DNA of 46,309 nucleotides. It comes from Nitrosospira sp. (lineage in GTDB: Bacteria > Pseudomonadota > Gammaproteobacteria > Burkholderiales > Nitrosomonadaceae). Positions 33,959 to 44,520 of the stretch are shown piece after piece. The translations under genes and the position numbers were made by a program. The DNA is taken from contig JACCWK010000162.1 in NCBI GenBank assembly GCA_013697655.1, forward strand, positions 1 through 46,309, written 5' to 3'. The notes beneath the pieces were generated by a model that worked only from the letters and a program-made list of their open reading frames with translations, was not told the origin of the DNA and did not search any database. Positions within the stretch are counted from its first letter, which is position 1, and each line of letters begins with the position of its first letter.

Positions 33959-35311
33959 TCACAACAATACCCTGCGCATGTCGGCAAGCACTTCGACCAG
34001 ATGGGAAGTGAAACGCGCGGCAGTTGCGCCATCGATTACGCGATGATCATAGGAAAGAGATAAAGGCAACATTAAACGCGGAATAAACTGGCCATCGCGG
34101 TAAACCGGTTTCACGCTGGCGCGGGATACACCCAGAATGGCTACTTCCGGGGCGTTGATAATAGGCGTGAATGCAGTTCCGCCGATACCCCCCAAACTGG
34201 AAATGGTAAAGCTTGCACCCTGCATTTCGGCAGGTTTAAGCTTCCCCTCGCGGGCCAGCGCTGCGAGATCAGCCATCTCCCTGGCGATAGCGATCACCCC
34301 TTTTTGATCGACATCGCGGATGACTGGCACCATCAATCCATTCGGCGTATCCGCCGCAAAACCGAGGTGGTAATACTTTTTGAGCAACAGATTCATCTCT
34401 TCCCCATCGCTATCAAGCGAAGCATTGAAGTCGGGGAATTTTTTCAGTGCCGCTACTGCGGCTCTCATTAAAAAAGCCAGTATTGTGACTTTCACGCCGT
34501 CTTTTTCTCTCGCCTCATTGGATTCCTTGCGCAAGGAATCCAAATCGGTGATGTCGGCTTCGTCGAACTGTGTAACGTGCGGAATCATTACCCAGTTACG
34601 GTGCAGATTTGCACCTGAAATTTTTTTGATGCGCGACAACGGTTCCGATTCGACCGGCCCGAATTTTGCGAAATTCACCTGCGGCCATGGGAGCAGATTA
34701 AGCTCTGCCCCGCCGCCGCTTCGCGGCTTTGCCAATTCAGCCTTTACGTACGCTTGTATGTCTTCCCTGAGTATGCGTTGTTTCGGACCACTGCCCTTCA
34801 CCAAGCCCAGATTCACGCCCAATTCCCGCGCAAATCGCCGCACAGATGGACTGGCATGGGCCTTCCCGAAGGCGGCTTCGTCTATAGACGAGGGCTTAAA
34901 TATAGCTTGAGGAGTCGATGGGGACGTCGAGCCCGCGACCGCCGCTGATTGCGCATCCGTCCCGGCATTAGCTACATTATCAGAGCGCTGGGCAGGAGCA
35001 GAGGGCACCGAGGCAAGTTGCGAAGCTGGAATCGGAACTGAATTCGGGGTTTCCGCCGCACCATCTGCCTCAGAGACTTGCAACACCAAAACGAGCGTAC
35101 CTTCCGAGACCTTATCGCCTACCTTTACAGAAACTTCTCCGACTATGCCGGCAAAGGGAGAAGGCACTTCTATTGTTGCCTTGTCCGATTCGAGGACAAT
35201 CAAAGGGTCCTCCGTCTTGATTGAATCTCCGGACTTCACCAGCACTTCTATCACGGGAACTTCTTGAAAGTCGCCGATATCGGGAATCAATACCTGTTTA
35301 GTTTCTGCCAC
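33959..35311 (-). CDS. aceF: Dihydrolipoamide acetyltransferase (PDH E2)
   Basis: Core of the pyruvate dehydrogenase complex; moves the acetyl group from lipoamide to CoA. The 450-residue protein carries one lipoyl domain (about 1-78, lipoyl Lys in VLESDKATIEVP), an Ala/Pro/Ser-rich linker, a peripheral-subunit-binding domain (ASPSVRRFARELGVNL, about 155-190), and the catalytic domain with SYDHRVIDGATAARF near the C-terminus. Many enteric E2 proteins have three lipoyl domains; one is a shorter version. The start is GTG 35311 because GAAGGA lies 6 bases upstream and the product then begins (M)AETKQVLIPDIGDF. It follows aceE; no lpd (E3) gene follows. Confidence 0.95.
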   Translation of the reverse strand: MAETKQVLIPDIGDFQEVPVIEVLVKSGDSIKTEDPLIVLESDKATIEVPSPFAGIVGEVSVKVGDKVSEGTLVLVLQVSEADGAAETPNSVPIPASQLASVPSAPAQRSDNVANAGTDAQSAAVAGSTSPSTPQAIFKPSSIDEAAFGKAHASPSVRRFARELGVNLGLVKGSGPKQRILREDIQAYVKAELAKPRSGGGAELNLLPWPQVNFAKFGPVESEPLSRIKKISGANLHRNWVMIPHVTQFDEADITDLDSLRKESNEAREKDGVKVTILAFLMRAAVAALKKFPDFNASLDSDGEEMNLLLKKYYHLGFAADTPNGLMVPVIRDVDQKGVIAIAREMADLAALAREGKLKPAEMQGASFTISSLGGIGGTAFTPIINAPEVAILGVSRASVKPVYRDGQFIPRLMLPLSLSYDHRVIDGATAARFTSHLVEVLADMRRVLL

Positions 35312-35392
35312 GCCTTGTCCTTCATTCGGTTTACATGTAATTCCAATCAGCAATAAAAACGATAACCGCGTTGGTTCGTTTTTGTCTCTGCT

Positions 35393-38062
35393 TTATACGG
35401 TCACCGGGTTCGGCTTGTCAGGATCAATGCCGAACCTGCCTATCGCCTGCGTCACCTTCTCGGCGGGTATGCTTCCTTCCTCCGACAGCGCTTTGAGCGC
35501 CGCTATGGTGACATAATAGCGATCCACCTCGAAGAATCGGCGTAGTTTCTCGCGTGTGTCGGAACGTCCAAAACCATCTGTACCCAGCACTTTATAGCGC
35601 CTCGGCACAAATTCGCGTATCTGATCGGCAAAAATTTTCATATAGTCGGTAGCTGCCACCACAGGTCCTTCGTGACCTTCCAGACAGGTGCTCACATAAG
35701 GCAACTTTGCGGGTTCGGCAGGATGAAGCATATTCCAGCGTGTTACGTCCAGCGCTTCGCGTCGCAACTCGTTAAAGCTGGTAATGCTCCAAATGTCGGC
35801 GACAACACCGTATTCTTTTTCGAGTATTTCCGCCGCTGCTATAACCTCGCGCAGGATGGTGCCGGATCCGAGCAATTGCACTCGCAGTCCGGTATTTTCC
35901 CTTTCTACCCGACTGCCTTCGCGGAACATATACATGCCCCTAAGTATGCCCCGCTCCGCATTTGCGGGCATTTCCGGATGCGGATAATTTTCGTTCATCA
36001 CAGTAATGTAGTAATAGACGTCTTCCTGCGTGTCGTACATACGGCGCAGGCCATCCTGAATAATCACCGCGAGCTCATACGCAAACGTGGGATCGTAGGA
36101 AACGCAATTGGGAATAGTAGAGGCCGCCAAATGGCTATGCCCGTCCTCATGCTGCAACCCTTCTCCGTTCAAAGTCGTACGCCCCGCCGTGCCGCCCAAT
36201 AAAAATCCACGGCAGCGCATATCTCCCGCCGCCCAGGCCAGGTCACCGATGCGCTGAAAGCCGAACATGGAATAGAAAATATAGAATGGGATCATCTGTA
36301 TACTATGGGTGCTGTAAGCACTTGCCGCAGCCATCCATGAAGACATGGCACCTGCTTCATTGATGCCCTCTTGCAAAATCTGACCGTTCTTGTCTTCCTT
36401 GTAGTACATCAATTGGTCTGCATCCTGCGGCGTATAGAGCTGGCCCGTTGACGACCAAATGCCCAACTGCCGAAACATACCTTCCATGCCGAAGGTGCGC
36501 GACTCGTCCGCAACGATCGGTACTACGCGTTTTCCAATGTTCTTGTCTTTTACCAGAATGTTGAGTATGCGTACAAACGCCATTGTAGTGGAAGACTCCC
36601 GCCCCTCGCCGCTTGCCTTGAGCAGCGTATCGAAGGCGGATAACGGTGGCATCTGCAACGCTTCCGCTTTGCGCCGACGGTGGTGAATGAAACCTCCCAT
36701 CGCTTGCTGACGCTGCTGCATGTAGGCAAGTTCAGGCGAGCTTTTATCAAATGTCAAATACGGGATTTCGTCTATCTTTTCATCCGTGATCGGCAAGCCA
36801 AAGCGGTCGCGAAATGCTTTGAGAGAAGTGGTGCCCATTTTTTTTTGCTGGTGAGTAATATTCTGCGCCTCGCCTGCTTCACCCATGCCATAGCCCTTGA
36901 TAGTCTTGGCAAGTATCACAGTAGGTTGCCCCGTATGCCTTGCCGCAGCAGCATAGGCAGCATAGACCTTATGCGGATCGTGACCGCCGCGATTCAGGCG
37001 CCATATGTCGTCGTCAGACATATTGGCGACCATTTCCAGCAATTCCGGATACTTGCCGAAAAAATGCTCCCGCACATAAGCACCATCTCTGGACTTGAAA
37101 GTCTGGTATTCCCCATCGACACATTCCATCATGCGCTGCTTTAATAGACCCTTGATATCTTTGGCAAGCAAAGGGTCCCAGTAGGAACCCCAGATTACCT
37201 TGATGACATTCCAGCCGGCTCCGCGAAAAGCGGCTTCCAGCTCCTGAATAATTTTGCCGTTGCCACGTACCGGTCCGTCGAGACGCTGAAGGTTGCAGTT
37301 AATGACGAAAATCAAATTATCCAGATTCTCACGCGAAGCCAGCGAAATAGCGCCCAGGGATTCCGGTTCGTCCATTTCACCATCGCCCATGAAGGCCCAG
37401 ACTTTGCGTCCTTGCGTCTTGACTAGCCCACGGCTATCCAGATACTTCATGAAACGTGCCTGATAGATCGCCATCAATGGGCCTAGGCCCATTGACACTG
37501 TCGGAAACTGCCAGAAATCGGGCATTAGCCAAGGATGTGGATAGGAAGATATGCCCTTTCCATCGACTTCCTGGCGAAAATTATCAAGACGTTCCTGTGT
37601 CAATTCTCCCAACAGGAATGCATAGGCATAAAGACCGGGCGAAGAGTGCCCTTGTGCGAAAATCAGATCCCCGCCGTGGTCATTGCTAGCGGCATGCCAG
37701 AAGTGATTGTAACCTACGTCATAGAGGGTCGCGGCAGAGGCAAAGCTGGCAATATGTCCCCCAACATTCGAGTTTTTGTTGGCGCGCAACACCATCGCCA
37801 TCGAATTCCAGCGGACATAAGAACGAATACGGTGTTCTAGTGCATGATTACCGGGTGAACGATCTTCCTTGCCGGGCGGAATAGTGTTGATATAAGCGGT
37901 AGTCGCACTATACGGAAGATAGGCACCTGAACGGCGCGCTTTTTCCACCAGCCTTTCCAGCAGATAATGCGCTCGCTCCGTTCCTTCGTGCGTAAGCACA
38001 GAGTCCAGCGCCTCCAGCCAATCCTGTGTTTCAGTTGGGTCTATGTCGGGTTGGGGTTCCAT
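35393..38062 (-). CDS. aceE: Pyruvate dehydrogenase E1 component (homodimeric)
   Basis: Thiamine-diphosphate enzyme that decarboxylates pyruvate and acetylates the lipoyl group of AceF. The 889-residue length fits the homodimeric E1. Visible features are DPTETQDWLEALDSVL at the N-terminus, SYPHPWLMPDFWQFPTVSMG, the cofactor motif FMGDGEMDEPESLGAIS, NCNLQRLDGPVRGNGK, and the central FGMEGMFRQLGIWSS. It lies 27 bases after folD and 81 before aceF. With pyk in the same window it links fixed carbon to acetyl-CoA. Confidence 0.97.
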   Translation of the reverse strand: MEPQPDIDPTETQDWLEALDSVLTHEGTERAHYLLERLVEKARRSGAYLPYSATTAYINTIPPGKEDRSPGNHALEHRIRSYVRWNSMAMVLRANKNSNVGGHIASFASAATLYDVGYNHFWHAASNDHGGDLIFAQGHSSPGLYAYAFLLGELTQERLDNFRQEVDGKGISSYPHPWLMPDFWQFPTVSMGLGPLMAIYQARFMKYLDSRGLVKTQGRKVWAFMGDGEMDEPESLGAISLASRENLDNLIFVINCNLQRLDGPVRGNGKIIQELEAAFRGAGWNVIKVIWGSYWDPLLAKDIKGLLKQRMMECVDGEYQTFKSRDGAYVREHFFGKYPELLEMVANMSDDDIWRLNRGGHDPHKVYAAYAAAARHTGQPTVILAKTIKGYGMGEAGEAQNITHQQKKMGTTSLKAFRDRFGLPITDEKIDEIPYLTFDKSSPELAYMQQRQQAMGGFIHHRRRKAEALQMPPLSAFDTLLKASGEGRESSTTMAFVRILNILVKDKNIGKRVVPIVADESRTFGMEGMFRQLGIWSSTGQLYTPQDADQLMYYKEDKNGQILQEGINEAGAMSSWMAAASAYSTHSIQMIPFYIFYSMFGFQRIGDLAWAAGDMRCRGFLLGGTAGRTTLNGEGLQHEDGHSHLAASTIPNCVSYDPTFAYELAVIIQDGLRRMYDTQEDVYYYITVMNENYPHPEMPANAERGILRGMYMFREGSRVERENTGLRVQLLGSGTILREVIAAAEILEKEYGVVADIWSITSFNELRREALDVTRWNMLHPAEPAKLPYVSTCLEGHEGPVVAATDYMKIFADQIREFVPRRYKVLGTDGFGRSDTREKLRRFFEVDRYYVTIAALKALSEEGSIPAEKVTQAIGRFGIDPDKPNPVTV

Positions 38063-38089
38063 GTTTTGTCTCGCAATGTGTTGGGGTTC

Positions 38090-38965
38090 TTACCGATAGT
38101 GCTCAGCGGCCAGGCCTGCGCTTGAACGCTCCGCCGCCTCAATGGTATTGCAGAGCAACATGGTGATTGTCATCGGCCCTACGCCACCCGGCACAGGGGT
38201 GATGTAACCCGCTTTCTCCTTGACCGACTCGAAATCCACATCTCCCGCAAGTTTACCGTCAGGCATGCGGCTGATGCCAACGTCTATTACGGCCGCACCG
38301 CGCTTCACCATGTCAGCCGTAATCATGTGCGGTTTTCCAGTCGCTACCACCAGAATATCCGCGCGTTTGGTATGTTCGGCGAGGTCGCGTGTCTTAGAGG
38401 TACAGATTGTGACTGTGGCCCCTTTTTGCAATAGCATTAGTGCCATGGGCTTACCTACAATATTGCTGCGGCCTACTACGACCGCATGTTGTCCTTCCAC
38501 CGGAATGTCGCACTTTTGCAGCATTTTCATCACACCGTAAGGAGTACAGGGCGGAAAAATGGTGTTGCCGGTAACAAGAGCGCCGACATTGTAAAGATGG
38601 AAGCCGTCGGCATCTTTTTCTACCGCGATGGAGGCAATAATCTTGCTACTTTCAAAATGTCGGGGTAGCGGCAGTTGCACCAGAATGCCATGGATTCTGG
38701 GGTCCGTGTTAAGCTCCTGAATACGCCGCACCACCTCATCCTGGCGCGCATTTTCAGGAAAAGAATGTATTTCTGAATAAATTCCTGTCTCGCTACACGC
38801 CTTGGCTTTGCTTCGTACATATATGCTAGAGGCCGGATTGTCGCCAACAATGACCACTGCCAGCCCCGGCTGGACACCTTTTTCGGTCAAACGCGCAGCA
38901 CGGACTTTCCATTCGGCCCGTACTTCTCTGGCTAAGGCATTGCCATCCATGATTTTGGCGCTCAT
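38090..38965 (-). CDS. folD: Methylenetetrahydrofolate dehydrogenase/cyclohydrolase
   Basis: Bifunctional one-carbon enzyme converting 5,10-methylene-THF to 10-formyl-THF with NADP. The 291-residue protein has [17 protein letters not shown] with the catalytic Lys, [17 protein letters not shown], and the Rossmann motif [17 protein letters not shown], ending with [16 protein letters not shown]. All diagnostic FolD motifs are intact. It is the first gene of the minus-strand run folD-aceE-aceF-nadD-rsfS-rlmH-maf-rng; its promoter should lie in 38966-39153. Confidence 0.96.
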   Translation of the reverse strand: MSAKIMDGNALAREVRAEWKVRAARLTEKGVQPGLAVVIVGDNPASSIYVRSKAKACSETGIYSEIHSFPENARQDEVVRRIQELNTDPRIHGILVQLPLPRHFESSKIIASIAVEKDADGFHLYNVGALVTGNTIFPPCTPYGVMKMLQKCDIPVEGQHAVVVGRSNIVGKPMALMLLQKGATVTICTSKTRDLAEHTKRADILVVATGKPHMITADMVKRGAAVIDVGISRMPDGKLAGDVDFESVKEKAGYITPVPGGVGPMTITMLLCNTIEAAERSSAGLAAEHYR

Positions 38966-39153
38966 CTGCTTGAATTTGCGATATCGCGGGTAGATAGAAG
39001 GACAATTATACGTTGTCCGCTTGCTGCTTTCACGCCCTGTGCCGGACTTATCGTGAGAAGCTTATGGATACCTATGCCAGCAAATGGTTAAATTCTGGCG
39101 TTACCCACATAGACGGATCACCAGCAATTCGAGAGTCAGAATATTCTCCGCGA

Positions 39154-39849
39154 TCATGGAGGGGGCGAAGTGGGCACTTTTAATTTTTTTATCTTCGTCT
39201 TGTAAATTAGTAGCCCGATCAGAAATGTAGGAATAACAACCAGGGCAGCCCCCATAAGTCCTGCCGCCAGCACATCAATTCCGCTCGTTTTTGGAAGGAA
39301 GATGGTAACCGCCCAAACCACTAAAAAAGCAGCTACGGCGCCTCCGATAACCATAATTTTTTTACCACGTTCGTAAAGGCGCCATAATGCACCAGAAACT
39401 CGTATCTCATCTCGATACTCATCAAAGACCATAACCAAGCTGTGGTCATTCGGCAGAACCTCATATCCGAGGGTTACAGCAAACGTATCGCTTCCGTCTT
39501 CTGTCCGGGACATGCTATTTAGAAATATAATTCGTTGTTGAGCCTGTTTTTTGCTCATGCCATCACTGATGAGCATTGACTGAAGCGCTGCAAAAGCATG
39601 ATCACGCGCCTTGGTTGATAAGCCGAGACTCTCGCCGCGGCGCCACATAACACCCACCATGTAAAGCTGAATTGTCATTTGCCTGAACTGAGGCGCAAAA
39701 TCATATCCCTTGTCTTTAATTAGCGGGAGCTGGGAATCGAGGGTTTCCCGCGCATGCTGAACGCAATTATCGATTACGGTTGTTCCCTCATCAGTTTTCG
39801 TATCATCCATTGTGGTCATTGTGGTAGTCATGGGCATGTCCGCCCGCAA
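39154..39849 (-). CDS. Unrecognised membrane protein with two C-terminal helices
   Basis: Up to 231 residues; I do not recognise a family. The N-terminus (about 1-25) is Met/Thr/Asp-rich and the start is uncertain, with several in-frame ATGs (MRADMPMTTTM...). A soluble region of about 140 residues follows, containing YDFAPQFRQMTIQLYMVGVM and DHAFAALQSMLISDGMSKK. Two hydrophobic helices lie near 166-188 and 192-215, with a short basic cytoplasmic end (KTKIKKLKVP). It is therefore an inner-membrane protein with a cytoplasmic front domain. It stands alone, with gaps of 188 and 296 bases to its neighbours. No function is proposed. Confidence 0.7.
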   Translation of the reverse strand: MRADMPMTTTMTTMDDTKTDEGTTVIDNCVQHARETLDSQLPLIKDKGYDFAPQFRQMTIQLYMVGVMWRRGESLGLSTKARDHAFAALQSMLISDGMSKKQAQQRIIFLNSMSRTEDGSDTFAVTLGYEVLPNDHSLVMVFDEYRDEIRVSGALWRLYERGKKIMVIGGAVAAFLVVWAVTIFLPKTSGIDVLAAGLMGAALVVIPTFLIGLLIYKTKIKKLKVPTSPPP

Positions 39850-40145
39850 CTTTTGTAAAAGAACCCATTATATACTGGCATAAGGTTTGTTGAAGAAGGA
39901 TGAATCATCTGGTTGGCGATAGTAATTGCATTCCTGCTCGTCCATTCTTATAAAAACATAAAACATCGAGGGGTCGAAACAGAAGGAACCCGCAGGTTTT
40001 TTCAAACTAATTGATGCGCCACTCTATAATGTATTTAGCACTCTGCTTTACACCATTGTTCATAAATTAAGTATGGGAAAATTCGCAATATCATTATTGG
40101 GTCAATTCTTAACGAGCGCTTGATGCGCGACTACAAGGCACTGTC
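39850..40145. other. Intergenic region before the reductase gene
   Basis: 296 bases of AT-rich sequence between divergent genes. Apart from the small frame at 39913-40014 no feature is certain; both promoters should lie here. Confidence 0.4.
39913..40014 (+). CDS. Possible 33-residue single-helix membrane peptide
   Basis: In the 296-base gap before the reductase gene an open frame reads LAIVIAFLLVHSYKNIKH and ends with a short polar tail: one hydrophobic segment followed by basic residues. It would start at TTG 39913, 12 bases after GAAGGA (39895-39900); a TGA lies just upstream at 39901. It may be a small membrane protein, or the truncated front of a larger one. Evidence is composition only. 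Confidence 0.2.
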   Translation: MAIVIAFLLVHSYKNIKHRGVETEGTRRFFQTN

Positions 40146-41324
40146 ATGAAACATCATAAATATCTGATTATCGGCGGGGGAATGACCGCCGATTCTGCCG
40201 TTCACGGTATCCGCAAGATCGACCAGGACGGCGCCATTGCCATGATTTGCGAAGAGCGTCATCTACCTTATGATCGCCCCCCCCTTACCAAGTCGCTTTG
40301 GAAGAACACGCCTTTCGAATCGATATGGCGCAATGCTCACGGACTCAACGTCGCCATGCATCTCGGTAAAAAAGTGGTGGCCCTCGATCCGTCAAACAAA
40401 ACGGCTACTGATGATGCCGGAAACATTTATACCTATGAAAAGCTTTTGCTCGCGACGGGCGGTTCGGTACGAAACTTTCCGGATTTCAGCGAAAATATAA
40501 TTTATTTCAGAACCGCGGACGATTATCGAAAGTTGCGTGAACTCAGCGAACATGGTTCTGATTTTGTGGTTATCGGGGGAGGCTTTATTGGTTCCGAAAT
40601 CGCCACCGCTCTTGCGATGAATAACAAACGGGTCACAATGATTTTTCCGGAAAACGGTATAGGCACGCGCATTTATCCGCAACCCCTGGTTGAATTCATA
40701 AATTCCTATTATCGCGAAAAAGGCATTACCGTACTCACCTCTGAAACAGTTAAATCTGTACATGCGGAAGGCACAAAAACAATTGTAACCACCGGGAATG
40801 ACACGAAGCTCTCGGCTGATGGAGTTGTGGCTGGGCTGGGAATCCTTCCCAATATCGACTTGGCCGCGCAGGCCGGTCTCGCGATAGATAATGGCATTAT
40901 CGTAGACGAGCAGTTGCGCACGAATAACGCGGATATCTATGCGGCAGGCGATGTGGCGAATTTCTATAGCGCTAGCTTGGAAAAGCGAACGCGTGTGGAA
41001 CATGAGGATAACGCTAACGTCATGGGAGAAATGGCCGGTCGAAATATGGCGGGGCAATCTGAAAGCTATCATCATCAGCCTTTCTTTTATTCTGATCTGT
41101 TTGACCTGGGTTACGAAGCGGTTGGCGAACTGGATGCCAGCCTTGATATCATCGAAGACTGGAAAGAACCTTTCCGCAAGGGAGTAATTTACTATCTTCG
41201 CGACGGACGCGTGCGTGGTGTGCTGCTATGGAATACATGGGGACAAGTTCCTGCCGCCACCCAACTAATTTCAGAAAAAACCCTGCATTCACGCGGAACT
41301 TTGGTCGGACTAATATCGGACTAG
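40146..41324 (+). CDS. FAD-dependent NAD(P)H oxidoreductase, ferredoxin-reductase/AIF-like
   Basis: A 392-residue pyridine-nucleotide-disulfide-type flavoprotein without an active-site disulfide. YLIIGGGMTADSAVHGI (about 6-22) binds FAD; PYDRPPLTKSLW is typical of ferredoxin/rubredoxin reductases; VVIGGGFIGSEIATALA (about 141-157) binds NAD(P)H; NADIYAAGDVANFY is the second FAD motif. The C-terminal region (DLFDLGYEAVGEL) resembles the AIF/BphA4 reductase domain. It probably passes electrons from NADH to a ferredoxin- or rubredoxin-like partner that is not encoded nearby. It lies 108 bases before pyrC on the same strand. Confidence 0.9.
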   Translation: MKHHKYLIIGGGMTADSAVHGIRKIDQDGAIAMICEERHLPYDRPPLTKSLWKNTPFESIWRNAHGLNVAMHLGKKVVALDPSNKTATDDAGNIYTYEKLLLATGGSVRNFPDFSENIIYFRTADDYRKLRELSEHGSDFVVIGGGFIGSEIATALAMNNKRVTMIFPENGIGTRIYPQPLVEFINSYYREKGITVLTSETVKSVHAEGTKTIVTTGNDTKLSADGVVAGLGILPNIDLAAQAGLAIDNGIIVDEQLRTNNADIYAAGDVANFYSASLEKRTRVEHEDNANVMGEMAGRNMAGQSESYHHQPFFYSDLFDLGYEAVGELDASLDIIEDWKEPFRKGVIYYLRDGRVRGVLLWNTWGQVPAATQLISEKTLHSRGTLVGLISD

Positions 41325-41432
41325 CCACAATTTGTGTACATAATTTCGGGTCATCAAATGAGTTGGTGTTCCACATCCTATTAGTCCTGAGGCTAACCAA
41401 CTGACCGGCCAGAATTTCAATTCATTGCATAG

Positions 41433-42485
41433 TTGAGTCTAAAAACCATTTTGACAACGCTAACCATCACTCGCCCGGACGATTGGCATTTGCATCTACG
41501 CGACGGCGAGCAAATGAGGGCGGTGCTACCCGATACGGCGCGGCGCTTCGCCCGTGCCATCGTCATGCCCAACCTACAACCGCCAGTGGCGATAACACAA
41601 ATGGCGTTTGCATACCGACTGCGTATCCTTGCCGCTGTGCCAGAGGGCATGCGCTTCGAGCCTTTGATGACGCTATACCTTACCGATAGCACCATTCCTT
41701 CAGAAATTATCGAGGCCCGGAAAAGTGGGATAATACACGGGGTGAAGTATTATCCAGCTGGCGCAACGACAAACTCCGCCGCGGGCGTTACCGATATTGC
41801 GAGGTGCTACGCTACACTGGAAATGATGGAGAAGGTGGGCATGCCCCTGCTGGTACATGGCGAAGTAACCGACACCGAAGTGGATGTGTTCGATAGGGAA
41901 AGATTCTTTATTGACCGGGTGTTGATCCCCATCACGCAACGATTTCCACATTTGCGGATCGTATTTGAACATATCACCACTTTTGAGGCGGTAGAGTTCG
42001 TTACATGCGCATCGAATCATGTGGCCGCCACCGTTACCGCTCATCATTTGCTGCTCAACCGCAACGCCCTGTTTCACGGGGGCATCCGGCCGTATCACTA
42101 CTGCCTTCCCGTGCTGAAGCGCGAGACTCATCGCCGCAAACTGGTTGAAGCTGCAACCAGCGGTAATCCGAAATTTTTTCTCGGCACCGACAGCGCTCCC
42201 CATTCAAGATTTGCGAAGGAAACTGCCTGTGGTTGCGCGGGTGTCTACAGTGCTCATGCGGCTATTGAACTTTATGCAGAAGCTTTCGAGCAGGTGGGGG
42301 CCCTGGATAAATTGGAAGCCTTTGCCAGTTTCCACGGCGCTGATTTCTACCAACTACCACGCAACAAAGACAGCATTACACTAAAAAAAGAAAGCTGGAA
42401 CGTGCCCGCGAAATTGAAATTTGGGGAAGATGTATTAATTCCGCTCAGGGCGGGGGAAAACATGGTTTGGAAATTGATTGGCTAA
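41433..42485 (+). CDS. pyrC: Dihydroorotase
   Basis: Zinc amidohydrolase closing carbamoyl aspartate to dihydroorotate in pyrimidine synthesis. The 350-residue protein matches the class II (E. coli-like) form: [12 protein letters not shown] with the first metal ligands, [22 protein letters not shown] with the carboxylated Lys, [36 protein letters not shown], and [11 protein letters not shown] with the catalytic Asp. No ATG lies at the start; TTG 41433 or TTG 41451 are the candidates, and neither has a strong SD, so expression may depend on the upstream reductase transcript. Confidence 0.95.
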   Translation: MSLKTILTTLTITRPDDWHLHLRDGEQMRAVLPDTARRFARAIVMPNLQPPVAITQMAFAYRLRILAAVPEGMRFEPLMTLYLTDSTIPSEIIEARKSGIIHGVKYYPAGATTNSAAGVTDIARCYATLEMMEKVGMPLLVHGEVTDTEVDVFDRERFFIDRVLIPITQRFPHLRIVFEHITTFEAVEFVTCASNHVAATVTAHHLLLNRNALFHGGIRPYHYCLPVLKRETHRRKLVEAATSGNPKFFLGTDSAPHSRFAKETACGCAGVYSAHAAIELYAEAFEQVGALDKLEAFASFHGADFYQLPRNKDSITLKKESWNVPAKLKFGEDVLIPLRAGENMVWKLIG

Positions 42486-42550
42486 CGTGCAAAAGGTGAG
42501 CCAAAAATGAGCATTCAATTGCCACGTTTAGGCTGAAACTCTCTTTAGCA

Positions 42551-44353
42551 ATGATGTCCCAGGCTCTCGCTTTTCTCAAAGACATCTTCGGCTATCCCGC
42601 TTTTCGTGGACGACAGGCGGAGGTGATCGCGCATGTTGCCAGCGGCGGGGATTGTCTTGTGTTGATGCCGACCGGCGGCGGCAAGTCCCTGTGTTATCAG
42701 ATTCCGGCATTATTGCGCGATGGCGTTGCGGTGGTAGTTTCGCCACTGATTGCGCTGATGCAGAACCAGGTAGCGGCATTGCACGAAGTCGGGGTGCGCG
42801 CGGCGTATCTCAATTCTTCCTTATCTCAGACAGAAACCGCAGCAGTCGAACGCGGCATGCTGACAGGCACTTACGATCTGGTATATGTAGCGCCAGAAAG
42901 GTTGTTAACACCGCGCTTTCTCGACCTGATAACGCGCACCCCGATTTCACTGTTTGCCATTGATGAGGCGCACTGCGTGTCGCAGTGGGGGCACGATTTC
43001 CGTCCGGAATACATCCAGCTCTCGATTCTACACAAACGATTTCCCAACGTACCACGCATCGCCCTGACTGCGACAGCGGATAGTGTGACGCGTAAGGAAA
43101 TCGTTGAGCGCCTTGGCCTTGATGGCGCGCGGATTTTCGTTTCCAGTTTCGACCGTCCCAATATCCGCTATCAGATCGTGGACAAGTTGAACGGCAAAGC
43201 GCAATTGATTGCTTTTATCCGCGCTGAACATGCTGGTGACGCCGGCATCGTCTACTGCCTGTCGCGCAAGAAAGTCGAGGAAACAGCGGCATGGCTGGTA
43301 GCAAAGGGCATACCGGCACTCGCGTACCATGCCGGCATGAGCATGGCAGAGCGCGGCCGCAATCAGCAAAAATTTCTGCATGAGGATGGCATTGTAATGG
43401 TCGCTACTATTGCGTTCGGTATGGGTATCGACAAGCCGGACGTGCGCTTCGTGGCTCATCTCGACCTGCCCAAAAGTGTCGAAGGCTATTATCAGGAAAC
43501 CGGCCGTGCCGGACGCGACGGTCAAGCTGCCAGTGCATGGTTAGCTTATGGTTTGGGTGATGTGGTACAGCAGCGACGCATGATCGAGGGTTCCGAGGCA
43601 AAAGCGCAGTTTAAACGGATCGCCTCAACCAAGCTCGATGCGCTGCTTGCGTTATGCGAAGCGACGACCTGCCGCCGTACGCGCCTGCTTGAATATTTTG
43701 GCGAAGCGGCGGTCACCGCTGCCTGTGGCAACTGTGATGTCTGTCTCAACCCGCCACAAGTGTGGGACGGCACGGTGACGGCACAAAAGGCGCTGTCCTG
43801 CACTTTCCGCACTGGCCAGCGCTTTGGTGCCGGACACCTGATTGACGTGCTGCGTGGCAATAATACTGCGCGTGTGAGGCAGTGGGCACACAACAAAGTT
43901 AGTACCTTCGGTATCGGTAAGGAGCTGGAAGAAAAAGCATGGCGAGCGGTGTATCGCCAACTGACGGCGCTAGGCTTGCTCACTGTAGACGGGGACGGGC
44001 ATGGTTCGCTGCGTCTCACCACAGCCAGCCGCGCCGTGCTGAATGGAAATCAAACGGTGTTCCTACGCCTGCAGCCGGAGCGAAAAAAGACTGTGGCTAA
44101 GGCTGCGCGCGAAGACAAGTTCGACACGCTTGATTCTACGGCTCGTATACTGTGGGGGCGCCTGCGCGCATGGCGCACCGACATTGCAAAGACGCACAGC
44201 GTTCCTGCTTATGTCGTGTTGCACGATGCAACCTTGGAGGAATTAGTGCGTCTGCGTCCGCAAACGGAAAGCGAACTGCGCCAGGTGCCTGGTATTGGTA
44301 AACGCAAACTGGAGAGTTATGGCGACAACCTGCTGGAGATTCTTCGCGTTTGA
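42551..44353 (+). CDS. recQ: ATP-dependent DNA helicase RecQ
   Basis: A 3'-5' DNA helicase for recombination and fork repair. In order: [18 protein letters not shown] (motif 0), Walker [18 protein letters not shown], the DEAH box [48 protein letters not shown], and the arginine-finger motif [12 protein letters not shown]. The zinc-binding region has [12 protein letters not shown] and CGNCDVC (about 375-398), then a winged-helix RQC domain, and a C-terminal HRDC domain ending in a helix-hairpin-helix ([16 protein letters not shown]). The 600-residue length is usual. It follows pyrC by 65 bases. Confidence 0.96.
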   Translation: MMSQALAFLKDIFGYPAFRGRQAEVIAHVASGGDCLVLMPTGGGKSLCYQIPALLRDGVAVVVSPLIALMQNQVAALHEVGVRAAYLNSSLSQTETAAVERGMLTGTYDLVYVAPERLLTPRFLDLITRTPISLFAIDEAHCVSQWGHDFRPEYIQLSILHKRFPNVPRIALTATADSVTRKEIVERLGLDGARIFVSSFDRPNIRYQIVDKLNGKAQLIAFIRAEHAGDAGIVYCLSRKKVEETAAWLVAKGIPALAYHAGMSMAERGRNQQKFLHEDGIVMVATIAFGMGIDKPDVRFVAHLDLPKSVEGYYQETGRAGRDGQAASAWLAYGLGDVVQQRRMIEGSEAKAQFKRIASTKLDALLALCEATTCRRTRLLEYFGEAAVTAACGNCDVCLNPPQVWDGTVTAQKALSCTFRTGQRFGAGHLIDVLRGNNTARVRQWAHNKVSTFGIGKELEEKAWRAVYRQLTALGLLTVDGDGHGSLRLTTASRAVLNGNQTVFLRLQPERKKTVAKAAREDKFDTLDSTARILWGRLRAWRTDIAKTHSVPAYVVLHDATLEELVRLRPQTESELRQVPGIGKRKLESYGDNLLEILRV

Positions 44354-44520
44354 TAGCAATGTGCCCGGAAGCTGCTCAGCTTGGCGAATTCCTGCCGCTT
44401 TAACGGCATTATGGAAATGCGCTTCAAGTAGGTGACTATCGGATAATAATGACAACATTTACGATTAAAAAGGCGATGCCCCATGTGCTTTGCTTCGAGA
44501 ACCGCCTGGTCAAGGGGACG

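Noticed and set aside
44354-44520. Terminator after recQ
   Set aside because: AAGCTGCTCAGCTT and TGCCG/CGGCA can pair, but neither has a proper loop with a T run.
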